A stretch of DNA of 45,322 nucleotides from Burkholderiales bacterium (lineage in GTDB: Bacteria > Pseudomonadota > Gammaproteobacteria > Burkholderiales > Thiobacteraceae). Within the stretch, counting starts at the first letter, position 1, and the number at the start of each line of letters is the position of its first letter. Positions 9,451 to 17,096 of the stretch are shown here, piece by piece. A program made the translations under genes and the position numbers. The stretch spans positions 1 to 45,322 of the forward strand of contig JADMJT010000022.1 of assembly GCA_018781585.1 (NCBI GenBank), read 5' to 3'. The notes below the pieces were generated by a model, which ran no database searches, was not told where the DNA came from, and worked only from the letters and a program-made list of their open reading frames with translations.

Positions 9451-9482
9451 GTGAACGCACAGTAAGTGATATTAGGATACGT

Positions 9483-10802
9483 GTGGCTTTAAACAATATT
9501 CTTGGTGCGGGTGCGAAGCTGGGCGATTTAAAAAAACGCCTGTTCTTTTTGCTTGGCGCACTGATTGTTTATCGCATCGGTACACACATCCCGGTGCCGG
9601 GGATTGAACCGTCTCAGCTTGCGCAGTTGTTTGGCGGCGGCAAGGGCGGCGGTATTTTGGACATGTTCAACATGTTCTCGGGTGGTGCGTTAGGCCGGTT
9701 GTCTGTGTTGACGTTGGGGATCATGCCGTATATTTCGGCATCCATCATCATGCAGTTGATGACGGTGGTAGTGCCTTCGTTTGAGGCGCTTAAGAAAGAG
9801 GGAGAGTCGGGGCGGCGCAAGATAACCCAATACACCCGCTATGGCACAGTCGTGTTGGCCACTTTCCAGTCATTGGGTATCGCGATCGCGCTGGAGTCGC
9901 AGCAAGGGTTGGTGTTGGAGGCGGGAATCGCATTCCGGATCACCACGATGATCACGCTGATCACGGGTACGATGTTTTTGATGTGGCTAGGTGAACAAAT
10001 AACTGAGCGTGGTCTCGGTAACGGTATTTCGCTGATTATATTTGCCGGCATCGTTTCAGGCTTGCCCCAGGCGATTGCCAACACGTTTCAGTTGGTGGGC
10101 ACCGGTGCAATATCGATCCCGGTGGTGCTGATGATTATCGTCGGTGTGGTATTGGTGACTTATCTGGTGGTATTTGTCGAACGCGGTCAACGCAAGATTT
10201 TGGTGAATTATGCCAAGCGCCAAGTGGGCAACAAAGTATTTGGTGGGCAAACCAGTCATTTGCCGCTGAAATTGAACATGGCGGGCGTCATTCCGCCGAT
10301 TTTTGCGTCGAGCATTATTCTGTTTCCGGCAACGTTGGCTGGATGGTTTGGGTCGCACGAAGGCATGTCTTGGTTGAAAGACGTTTCTGGCGCGTTGTCC
10401 ATGGGGCAGCCCTTGTATGTAATGTTGTACGCTGCAGCGATTATTTTCTTCTGTTTTTTCTACACGGCGTTGGTATACAACCCGAAGGAAACGGCAGACA
10501 ACTTGAAAAAGAGCGGAGCGTTCGTGCCCGGTATCCGGCCCGGCGAGCAAACTGCGCGCTACATTGAGAAGATCATGTTGCGGTTGACGCTGGTGGGTGC
10601 GCTGTATATCACACTGGTGTGCTTGCTGCCGGAGTTTTTGATTTTGAAATTTAATGTGCCGTTTTACTTTGGCGGCACCAGTTTGTTGATTATTGTGGTG
10701 GTCACCATGGACTTCATGACGCAGGTGCAAGCGTACTTGATGACCCACCAGTACGAGAGCTTGCTCAAGAAAGCGAATTTCAAAGGCGGTTTCGCGCGGT
10801 AA
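9483..10802 (+). CDS. secY: Preprotein translocase channel subunit SecY
   Basis: This 439-aa integral membrane protein is SecY, the channel of the Sec translocon working with SecE, SecG and SecA. About ten hydrophobic segments are visible. Signature regions include [12 protein letters not shown] at the start of the plug region, SALIIMQL-like [20 protein letters not shown], and the cytosolic loop [19 protein letters not shown]. It starts with GTG at 9483, 5 nt after AGGA; another GTG two bases upstream is out of frame. Position after rplO is canonical. Confidence 0.98.
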   Translation: MALNNILGAGAKLGDLKKRLFFLLGALIVYRIGTHIPVPGIEPSQLAQLFGGGKGGGILDMFNMFSGGALGRLSVLTLGIMPYISASIIMQLMTVVVPSFEALKKEGESGRRKITQYTRYGTVVLATFQSLGIAIALESQQGLVLEAGIAFRITTMITLITGTMFLMWLGEQITERGLGNGISLIIFAGIVSGLPQAIANTFQLVGTGAISIPVVLMIIVGVVLVTYLVVFVERGQRKILVNYAKRQVGNKVFGGQTSHLPLKLNMAGVIPPIFASSIILFPATLAGWFGSHEGMSWLKDVSGALSMGQPLYVMLYAAAIIFFCFFYTALVYNPKETADNLKKSGAFVPGIRPGEQTARYIEKIMLRLTLVGALYITLVCLLPEFLILKFNVPFYFGGTSLLIIVVVTMDFMTQVQAYLMTHQYESLLKKANFKGGFAR

Positions 10803-10828
10803 TTGCGCGCGGTATTGGTTAGCGCAAG

Positions 10829-11047
10829 ATGGCAAAAGAAGACACGATCGAAATGCAGGGGGAGATTTTGGAAACGCTCCCCAACGCAACGTTCCGTGTG
10901 AAGCTGGAAAATGGGCATGTGGTTTTGGGTTATATCTCGGGAAAAATGCGGATGCATTACATTCGCATCTTGCCGGGAGACAAAGTCACCGTGGAAATGA
11001 CGCCCTACGATTTAACGCGTGCCCGGATTACCTACCGGGCGAAGTGA
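10829..11047 (+). CDS. infA: Translation initiation factor IF-1
   Basis: This 72-aa OB-fold protein is IF-1, which occupies the A site during initiation. [19 protein letters not shown], then [20 protein letters not shown], and [16 protein letters not shown] are typical. The upstream RBS is weak (GCGCAAG). It lies between secY and rpmJ, an arrangement common in betaproteobacteria and many other bacteria. Confidence 0.98.
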   Translation: MAKEDTIEMQGEILETLPNATFRVKLENGHVVLGYISGKMRMHYIRILPGDKVTVEMTPYDLTRARITYRAK

Positions 11048-11059
11048 AGTTTAGGACTT

Positions 11060-11085
11060 GTCGTGGCGGGTGAGTCGCCCGCGAC
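11060..11085 (+). other. Stem-loop between infA and rpmJ
   Basis: GTCGTGG (11060-11066) can pair with CCGCGAC (11079-11085), with one G-T wobble, around a 12-nt loop. It sits between the infA stop and the strong rpmJ RBS (AAGGAGAG, 11093-11100). No T-run follows. A role in RNA stability or rpmJ translation is possible. Confidence 0.35.
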
Positions 11086-11105
11086 GAAAGTTAAGGAGAG
11101 TGATT

Positions 11106-11219
11106 ATGCGAGTACAAGCATCGGTTAAGAAAATCTGCCGTAAGTGCAAAATTGTCCGCCGCAAAGGCGTGGTGCGTGTGATCTGCGCTGAACCGCGTCA
11201 CAAGCAGCGTCAAGGCTAA
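11106..11219 (+). CDS. rpmJ: 50S ribosomal protein L36 (zinc-binding type)
   Basis: This 37-aa protein is L36, too short for many gene callers. It reads [20 protein letters not shown] and ends with HKQRQG. Cys11, Cys14, Cys27 and His32 form the zinc-ribbon set, so this is the zinc-binding C+ form. RBS AAGGAGAG lies 5 nt upstream. It is the last gene before the promoter-like gap preceding rpsM. Confidence 0.97.
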   Translation: MRVQASVKKICRKCKIVRRKGVVRVICAEPRHKQRQG

Positions 11220-11231
11220 GCACTTAAGCTG

Positions 11232-11260
11232 TTGATCGTTAACGGATTGGATGTTAAAAT
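11232..11260 (+). promoter_or_regulatory. Candidate sigma-70 promoter for the alpha cluster
   Basis: TTGATC (11232-11237) and TAAAAT (11255-11260) are separated by exactly 17 bp; matches to consensus are 4/6 and 5/6. The predicted start near 11267 gives a leader of about 40 nt before rpsM. Just inside that leader TTTTCG (11267-11272) pairs with CGAAAA (11278-11283). In E. coli, S4 controls this operon through a leader pseudoknot; the short leader here makes an identical structure unlikely. Confidence 0.6.
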
Positions 11261-11306
11261 TGCGGGTTTTCGATTTGCGAAAACTTAGTTAGCTAGGAGT
11301 AATGGC

Positions 11307-11663
11307 ATGGCCCGTATCGCCGGGGTGAATATCCCCAACCACCAACATGCAGTAATCGCGTTGACCGCGATTTACGGCATTGGCCGCACGCGCTCGGAAC
11401 AGATTTGCGCGTCTGCGGGTGTGAACACTGCTACCAAAATGAAAGATCTCACTGACAGCGAAATGGAAAAGCTGCGTGAATCGGTCGCCAAGTTCACGGT
11501 GGAAGGCGATCTGCGCCGCGAAGTCACCATGAACATCAAGCGTTTGATGGATCTAGGCTGCTACCGTGGTCAGCGTCATCGCAAGGGGCTGCCAGCACGC
11601 GGTCAACGTACCCGCACCAATGCGCGCACCCGTAAGGGCCCACGCAAAGCGATCCGCAAGTAA
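11307..11663 (+). CDS. rpsM: 30S ribosomal protein S13
   Basis: This 118-aa protein is S13, in the small-subunit head and touching the P-site t[22 protein letters not shown], the [17 protein letters not shown] helix-hairpin-helix and the C-terminal [19 protein letters not shown] are diagnostic. RBS TAGGAG is 7-8 nt upstream. It is the first gene after the second promoter-like gap. Confidence 0.98.
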   Translation: MARIAGVNIPNHQHAVIALTAIYGIGRTRSEQICASAGVNTATKMKDLTDSEMEKLRESVAKFTVEGDLRREVTMNIKRLMDLGCYRGQRHRKGLPARGQRTRTNARTRKGPRKAIRK

Positions 11664-11708
11664 TCCCGGATTCCACGCAAGATTAGGTATTAAGGAAAAG
11701 TAAAAAAC

Positions 11709-12104
11709 ATGGCAACTAAAACCCCCACTACCCGGGTTCGTAAAAAAGTTAAGAAGAACGTGGCCGAGGGCATCGCCCACATCCACGCCTCCTTCAACAA
11801 CACCATCGTGACCATTACGGATCGCCAGGGCAATGCGCTGTCGTGGGCGACTGCAGGCGGCGCGGGCTTTAAGGGCTCACGTAAAAGTACGCCTTTCGCA
11901 GCGCAAGTCGCGGCGGAAAACGCCGGTAAAATCGCGCAGGAATGTGGCGTGAAAAACCTCGAAGTGCGCATCAAGGGCCCCGGCCCCGGTCGCGAATCCG
12001 CCGTGCGTGGGTTGAACGCCGCCGGCTTCAAAATTACCCAGATCGCTGATGTGACACCGGTGCCGCATAACGGCTGCCGTCCGTCCAAAAAGCGCCGCAT
12101 CTAA
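11709..12104 (+). CDS. rpsK: 30S ribosomal protein S11
   Basis: This 131-aa protein is S11 of the platform, near the E site and the Shine-Dalgarno helix. [21 protein letters not shown] and the C-terminal [18 protein letters not shown] are family signatures. RBS AAGGAAAAG is present. The 45-nt spacing to rpsM shows no clear structure. Confidence 0.98.
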   Translation: MATKTPTTRVRKKVKKNVAEGIAHIHASFNNTIVTITDRQGNALSWATAGGAGFKGSRKSTPFAAQVAAENAGKIAQECGVKNLEVRIKGPGPGRESAVRGLNAAGFKITQIADVTPVPHNGCRPSKKRRI

Positions 12105-12119
12105 TTTAGGAGAGACATC

Positions 12120-12749
12120 GTGGCCCGCTATACCGATGCCAAATGCCGTCTGTGCCGTAGAGAGGGTGAAAAACTCTTCCTCAAAGGCGAGAAGTGCTTT
12201 ACCGACAAATGCTCAATTGAGCGCCGTGAATACGCACCGGGCCAACACGGCCAAAAGAGCGGCATGCGCCTCTCCGACTACGGCCACCAATTGCGCGAGA
12301 AACAAAAAGTACGTCGCATTTACGGCATACTCGAGCGTCAATTCCGCGGCTACTACAAAGCTGCTGATCGCGCCAAGGGCGTGACCGGCGAGAGCCTGCT
12401 GCAATTGTTAGAATGCCGTCTCGACACCGTGACTTATCGCATGGGCTTCGGCGCATCGCGTTCCGAGTCGCGTCAGTTAGTGCGTCACAATGGCATTCTG
12501 GTGAATGGCCGTCGTGTGAATATTCCTTCCTATCAAGTTCGCCCAGGCGACGTGGTAGAAGTCGCCGGTCCGGCCAAAGCGCAGTTGCGCGTTAAAGGCG
12601 CGGCGACCGCCGCCGAAGGCCGCGGTTTTCCGGAATGGGTCGAAGTGGACATCACCGCGCTGAAAGGCACGTTTAAAGCCAAGCCGATTCGCAGCGAATT
12701 GCCAGCCACCATCAATGAGCATCTCGTGGTCGAGTTGTACTCCAAGTAA
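12120..12749 (+). CDS. rpsD: 30S ribosomal protein S4 (four-cysteine type)
   Basis: This 209-aa protein is S4, a primary 16S rRNA binder and fidelity protein. It starts with GTG after TAGGAGAG. The N-terminus carries four cysteines (9, 12, 26 and 31) in a CXXC...CX4C pattern, the zinc-binding C+ form, unlike E. coli S4. The S4 RNA-binding domain is visible in [20 protein letters not shown] and [17 protein letters not shown]. In E. coli S4 is the repressor of this operon. Length and C-terminus [12 protein letters not shown] are normal. Confidence 0.98.
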   Translation: MARYTDAKCRLCRREGEKLFLKGEKCFTDKCSIERREYAPGQHGQKSGMRLSDYGHQLREKQKVRRIYGILERQFRGYYKAADRAKGVTGESLLQLLECRLDTVTYRMGFGASRSESRQLVRHNGILVNGRRVNIPSYQVRPGDVVEVAGPAKAQLRVKGAATAAEGRGFPEWVEVDITALKGTFKAKPIRSELPATINEHLVVELYSK

Positions 12750-12777
12750 TCATCAGCACTAGAACGGGGACACATCC

Positions 12778-13767
12778 ATGCAAAGCAGCGCTACCGAATT
12801 CTTAAAGCCGCGAGTCGTCGACGTGGAGCAAGTATCTCCCTTGCGCGCCCGAGTTGTCATGGAGCCGTTCGAACGCGGCTACGGTCATACCTTGGGCAAT
12901 GCGCTGCGCCGCATTTTGCTCTCGTCCATGCCTGGCTACGCGATTACGCAAGTCAAGATTGACGGCGTATTGCACGAATATTCCGTGATCGAAGGCGTGC
13001 AAGAAGACGTCGTCGATATTCTGCTCAACTTGAAAGGTATTTCCCTCAAGTTGAACAATCGTTCCGAGACCACCCTGCGCTTGTCCAAACAAGGCAAAGG
13101 CATGGTCACTGCGGGCGATATCGAGGCGAGCCATGATGTTGAGATTCTGAACCCGGAACATGTCATTGCACACATGACAGGCAACGGCGCGCTCAATATG
13201 GAAATCAAGATTGAACAAGGCCGTGGCTACCAGCCCGTCGCGTCGCGTCGTTTGGAAGAACAAGAACACGCCATCGGCACCATCATGATGGACGCTTCCT
13301 TCAGCCCCGTGCGTCGCGTCAGCTATGCCGTTGAAAGCGCACGTGTGGAACAGCGTACCGATCTGGACAAGCTGGTGATGGACATCGAAACCAACGGCGT
13401 GGTCGATCCCGAAGAAGCCGTGCGTTACGCAGCGCGCATTCTGATGGACCAACTCGGTGTGTTCGCCGACCTGAAAGGCACGCCCGCACTCACCGAGGCG
13501 CCGCGTGCTCCCATGATCGATCCGATCCTGCTGCGCCCGGTGGACGATCTGGAGTTGACGGTGCGCTCGGCCAATTGCCTCAAAGCAGAAAATATTTATT
13601 ACATCGGCGATCTGATTCAACGCACCGAGAATGAATTGCTCAAAACACCGAACCTCGGCCGTAAATCGCTGAACGAAATTAAAGATGTACTCGCTTCCAA
13701 GAGCCTTACCCTGGGCATGCGTCTCGAAAACTGGCCGCCGGCTGGGCTCGAGCACCACAATAAATAA
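12778..13767 (+). CDS. rpoA: RNA polymerase alpha subunit
   Basis: This 329-aa protein is the alpha subunit, which nucleates RNA polymerase assembly and contacts UP elements and activators. The N-terminal domain contains [20 protein letters not shown], the dimerisation signature. The C-terminal domain contains [20 protein letters not shown] and [16 protein letters not shown], including the conserved DNA-contact helix. A 333-aa frame opposite this gene is a codon-bias shadow. Position between rpsD and rplQ is canonical. Confidence 0.99.
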   Translation: MQSSATEFLKPRVVDVEQVSPLRARVVMEPFERGYGHTLGNALRRILLSSMPGYAITQVKIDGVLHEYSVIEGVQEDVVDILLNLKGISLKLNNRSETTLRLSKQGKGMVTAGDIEASHDVEILNPEHVIAHMTGNGALNMEIKIEQGRGYQPVASRRLEEQEHAIGTIMMDASFSPVRRVSYAVESARVEQRTDLDKLVMDIETNGVVDPEEAVRYAARILMDQLGVFADLKGTPALTEAPRAPMIDPILLRPVDDLELTVRSANCLKAENIYYIGDLIQRTENELLKTPNLGRKSLNEIKDVLASKSLTLGMRLENWPPAGLEHHNK

Positions 13768-13794
13768 GCGAGTTGAAGAAAAAAGGATAGCACC

Positions 13795-14181
13795 ATGCGT
13801 CACGGTAACGGTCTTCGTAAATTAAATCGCACCAGCAGCCATCGTTTGGCCATGTTGCGCAATATGGCTAACGCCCTGCTGCGTCACGAAGCCATTAAAA
13901 CCACGCTGCCCAAGGCCAAGGAATTGCGCCGCGTGGCTGAGCCTTTGATTACTTTGGGCAAGAAGCCCTCCGTCGCCAATCGCCGCTTGGCCTTCAATCG
14001 CCTGCGTGACCGCGACATCGTGGTCAAACTGTTCGATGAGCTGGGCCCGCGTTATCAAAACCGCAACGGTGGCTATTTACGCATCCTCAAGTGCGGCTTC
14101 CGCCAAGGCGACAATGCGCCCATGGCGTTTGTTGAACTGGTAGACCGTCCCGAGGCTACCGAAGCCGTCGCTACAGAATAA
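13795..14181 (+). CDS. rplQ: 50S ribosomal protein L17
   Basis: This 128-aa protein is L17, near the peptide exit. [20 protein letters not shown] and [13 protein letters not shown] are diagnostic, as is the C-terminal [29 protein letters not shown] precedes the ATG. It is the last ribosomal gene of the block, and a strong Rho-independent terminator follows 26 nt after its stop. Confidence 0.98.
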   Translation: MRHGNGLRKLNRTSSHRLAMLRNMANALLRHEAIKTTLPKAKELRRVAEPLITLGKKPSVANRRLAFNRLRDRDIVVKLFDELGPRYQNRNGGYLRILKCGFRQGDNAPMAFVELVDRPEATEAVATE

Positions 14182-14207
14182 TTAACCGATAATATCGTTC
14201 CACACTT

Positions 14208-14234
14208 AAAAGCCGGCCTAGTGCCGGCTTTTTT
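14208..14234 (+). terminator. Rho-independent terminator after rplQ
   Basis: AAAAGCCGGC pairs with GCCGGCTTTT around a 5-nt loop (14218-14222), followed by a run of six T. It closes the whole ribosomal block and separates it from the adenosyltransferase gene. Confidence 0.9.
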
Positions 14235-14286
14235 ATTGCTAAGATTCTAAGTAATTGAAACAGTCAAAAAACCGGGAGTGGTTTTC

Positions 14287-15015
14287 ATGATCGTGCTATT
14301 CACTGATTTTGGCGCGGATGATCTTTATATAGGCCAAGTGAAGGCGGTGTTAGCCCATACCGCCCCGGACGTACCGGTGATTGACTTGCTGCATAGTGCG
14401 CCGAATTTCGATATCGATTCCAGCGCACATCTCTTGGCGGCGCTCTATCTGCGCTTTTCACCGGGCAGTGTCATCTTCGCAGTGGTCGATCCAGGGGTAG
14501 GTAGTGCGCGCGATGCAGTGGTCATGGTGGCGGATGGCTATTGGTTCGTCGGGCCGGACAATGGCCTTTTGTCTGTTGTAGCCGCACGTGCGCAGGCAAC
14601 ACGGATTTGGCGCATTACTTGGCGGCCGGAGAGCCTGTCGCAGACCTTTCATGGCCGAGATCTATTTGCGCCCATCGCGGCGTGGGTCGCCGTTGGCCAA
14701 TTCCCCGCAGACAAACTTGCCGAGACGAATGCGCTGCAAGTGCAATCGAGTGCGGTGGACAGGCAGCGTGTTATCTACATTGATCATTACGGCAATTGCA
14801 TGACGGGCATGCGTGCGGCCGGGCTGGGAAGCGACGCAGTGCTGCAAGTGGCGGGGCAGGAATTGCGCCGCACGAAAACTTTTTACGAGGCAATGCCGCA
14901 CGAAGTATTTTGGTATGAAAACAGCTTGGGCTTGGTAGAAGTTGCCATCAATCAGGGAAGCGCAGCTCAATCACTTGGCCTTCAGGTCGGTACCGTTATA
15001 ACCATGCTGAAATAA
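14287..15015 (+). CDS. SAM hydroxide adenosyltransferase (DUF62 family)
   Basis: This 242-aa protein belongs to the DUF62/SAM_adeno_trans family, whose members hydrolyse S-adenosylmethionine to adenosine and methionine. Family features are the N-terminal IVLFTDFGADDLYIGQVK, then VVDPGVG, FVGPDNGLL and TFHGRDLFAP, and the IDHYGNCMTG strand of the second domain. The ATG at 14287 follows GGGAGTGG; a GTG at 14278 would add three residues inside the RBS. The gene's last 20 bases overlap tail-to-tail with the MoaD-like gene. Its cellular role in betaproteobacteria is not established. Confidence 0.88.
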   Translation: MIVLFTDFGADDLYIGQVKAVLAHTAPDVPVIDLLHSAPNFDIDSSAHLLAALYLRFSPGSVIFAVVDPGVGSARDAVVMVADGYWFVGPDNGLLSVVAARAQATRIWRITWRPESLSQTFHGRDLFAPIAAWVAVGQFPADKLAETNALQVQSSAVDRQRVIYIDHYGNCMTGMRAAGLGSDAVLQVAGQELRRTKTFYEAMPHEVFWYENSLGLVEVAINQGSAAQSLGLQVGTVITMLK

Positions 15016-15241
15016 AAGCCACTTCATCCCCGCTTTTGATCGGTGCCGCGAGCTCGGAGAATTGCTTATTCACGGTAATACGCAGCGCGTCATTGCTGAA
15101 AACTTCTTCCCAGGCGCCACCGCGTTGTTTGAGTTGCGCTACCAATCCCCGCACATCATTCACGTTACTCGGCAGTTCGATTTGCTCGCTCGCCAGACCG
15201 AGCTTGTCCACCAATGCGGCAAAGTAAAGTAGTTTGATCAT
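14996..15241 (-). CDS. MoaD-like ubiquitin-fold protein lacking the C-terminal Gly-Gly
   Basis: This 81-aa protein resembles MoaD, the small subunit of molybdopterin synthase: it begins IKLLYFAALVDKLGL and has NDALRITVNKQF and IKSGDEVAFI as in the family. MoaD normally ends FPPVTGG or similar, and the final glycine carries the thiocarboxylate. Here the protein instead ends ISAWL, because the last codons run antisense through the end of the adenosyltransferase gene. No moaE or other molybdenum cofactor gene is nearby. The start overlaps the stop of the GspE-like gene by one base. It may be a non-catalytic paralogue or a damaged gene. Confidence 0.75.
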   Translation of the reverse strand: MIKLLYFAALVDKLGLASEQIELPSNVNDVRGLVAQLKQRGGAWEEVFSNDALRITVNKQFSELAAPIKSGDEVAFISAWL

Positions 15242-17037
15242 TAAGTTTCGAAGGGGGGTGGGGTGACTTTTAAAATCTCATCGGGTGTAGTGATTCCGGC
15301 CGCGACTTTAGCGGCACCGGAAACACGCAGGGCTTTCATGCCCTCGCGAAAAGCCGTTTCGCGCAACTTTGATAAATCGCACTGCGCCGTAATAAGCCGA
15401 GTGACGGCTGGTGTCATGGTGAGTATTTCATAGATGCCGCTGCGACCCCGATAGCCGGTCATGCGGCATTCCACGCAACCGACAGGCCCGTACACCGTGG
15501 CAGGTTTGGGCGCTTTCCACGGGCGCACCAACTCAGTCCAAGTGTCATCGTCTAGGGTGGTTGCTTGTTTGCAATGCGGGCAAAGCGTGCGCACCAGGCG
15601 CTGTGCCAGTACGCCGAGCACGGTGGACTGGATCAAATACGGCGGCACGCCCAGATCCATCAGGCGCGTAATGGCCGAGGGGGCATCGTTCGTGTGCAGG
15701 GTGGAGAGCACTAAGTGTCCGGTGAGCGCGGCTTGAATCGCCATTTCCGCCGTTTCCAAATCACGAATCTCACCCACCATGATGATGTCCGGATCTTGCC
15801 GCATCAGGGTGCGGATACCGCTGGCAAAATCCAGACCGATGCCGGGTTGCACTTGCATTTGATTGAATTGCGGCACCACCATTTCAATCGGGTCTTCCAC
15901 CGTACATACATTCACTTCCGGTTCGGCCAGTTGCTTGAGCGAAGTATAAAGCGTAGTGGTTTTGCCCGAGCCCGTGGGGCCGGTGACCAGCACGATCCCA
16001 TTGGGGTGAGACACCATCCCCTCCCAACATTTGGATTCATCGTCGCTAAATCCCAGCTCAGTAAAATTCCGCACCAGTACTTCCGGATCGAAAATGCGCA
16101 TCACCAATTTTTCGCCGAAGGCGGTAGGCATCGTTGACAAGCGCAACTCGATCTCGTCGCCCGCAGGGGTCACGGTTTTTACCCGGCCATCTTGCGGGCG
16201 GCGTTTTTCCACCATGTCCATGCGGCCCAACAACTTGATGCGGCTGGTGATCGCGTTGTACACCGCACTCGGGATTTGATACACCGCATGCAGCACGCCA
16301 TCGATGCGAAAGCGTACATTGGCGAACTCGCGTCGCGGTTCGATATGAATGTCGCTCGCGCGCTGCTCAAACGCATATTGCAGCAGCCAATCCACAATTC
16401 GCACCACGCTCTGATCGTTCGCATCGAGTTGCCCCATGCGTCCAAGCGCGACCAATTGTTCGAAATTGGTGATACCGCTTTGCACCGCACCCTCTTGCGC
16501 GCGCACTGCCTGCTTCACCGACAGCGCTAGGCTGTAAAACTCAGCAATGTAGCGATTCAGATCGAGCGGGCTCGCCATTACGCGCCGGATCGGCCGCCGC
16601 GCTACTTGTTGCACGCTCTCTTCCCAATCACGCACATAGGGCTCGGCGGTGGCCACCACGACTTCATTTGCGTTGACTTCCACCGGCAAGATCCGATAGC
16701 GCGAAGCGTAGGCTTGTGACATCACCTCTGTCACCGCAGCAACATCGATCTTCAGCGGGTCGATGTGATAAGCGGCAAGCCCAGCCTTGCCCGCCAGCCA
16801 TTCGATGAGGAACTCCATATTGATCACCGCGTGCGGCGGCAAGAGGCTACGCCATTTCTGAGCATTTATAAGTGCTAGAGGGTGCTGGTCTGCACGCTCA
16901 CTGCGCTGCGCGGCGAGCAGGTCGTTTCCTTCATCCTTGGGGATGTGGCCATCCGCCAGCAAATCCGCGAGCACGCCCTTGAGGCGCAAGGGTCCAGTAG
17001 GCATGGCGGTTTTGTCACTGGGGCGGGCGAGATCCAT
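15241..17037 (-). CDS. GspE/PilB-type secretion ATPase
   Basis: This 598-aa protein is a hexameric AAA-like ATPase of the type II secretion/type IV pilus assembly family. An N-terminal MshEN-like domain (roughly residues 15-160) precedes the ATPase. The catalytic part shows SDIHIEPR, Walker A GPTGSGKTT (Lys359), the Asp box, Walker B-region DPDIIMVGEIRD and the His box GHLVLSTLHTNDA. A zinc-binding tetracysteine loop is present (CPHC and CVEC). No other secretion or pilus gene is in the window, so the machine it powers is unknown. uvrA lies upstream on the same strand with a 59-nt gap. Confidence 0.9.
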   Translation of the reverse strand: MDLARPSDKTAMPTGPLRLKGVLADLLADGHIPKDEGNDLLAAQRSERADQHPLALINAQKWRSLLPPHAVINMEFLIEWLAGKAGLAAYHIDPLKIDVAAVTEVMSQAYASRYRILPVEVNANEVVVATAEPYVRDWEESVQQVARRPIRRVMASPLDLNRYIAEFYSLALSVKQAVRAQEGAVQSGITNFEQLVALGRMGQLDANDQSVVRIVDWLLQYAFEQRASDIHIEPRREFANVRFRIDGVLHAVYQIPSAVYNAITSRIKLLGRMDMVEKRRPQDGRVKTVTPAGDEIELRLSTMPTAFGEKLVMRIFDPEVLVRNFTELGFSDDESKCWEGMVSHPNGIVLVTGPTGSGKTTTLYTSLKQLAEPEVNVCTVEDPIEMVVPQFNQMQVQPGIGLDFASGIRTLMRQDPDIIMVGEIRDLETAEMAIQAALTGHLVLSTLHTNDAPSAITRLMDLGVPPYLIQSTVLGVLAQRLVRTLCPHCKQATTLDDDTWTELVRPWKAPKPATVYGPVGCVECRMTGYRGRSGIYEILTMTPAVTRLITAQCDLSKLRETAFREGMKALRVSGAAKVAAGITTPDEILKVTPPPFET

Positions 17038-17096
17038 GGGATGGGTGACCTAGTGTGGCTTGAATCGGCTAAAGCTACCCAGGACAGGGGTGTCTG

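Noticed and set aside
11060-11085. infA-rpmJ stem-loop as a terminator
   Set aside because: No T-run follows and rpmJ downstream has a strong RBS, so read-through is expected.
12802-13803. 333-aa open frame on the minus strand opposite rpoA
   Set aside because: It is fully antisense to a certain rpoA gene, matches no family I know and reflects codon bias. The same applies to the other long minus-strand frames in the ribosomal block, for example 3635-4450 and 10056-10889.
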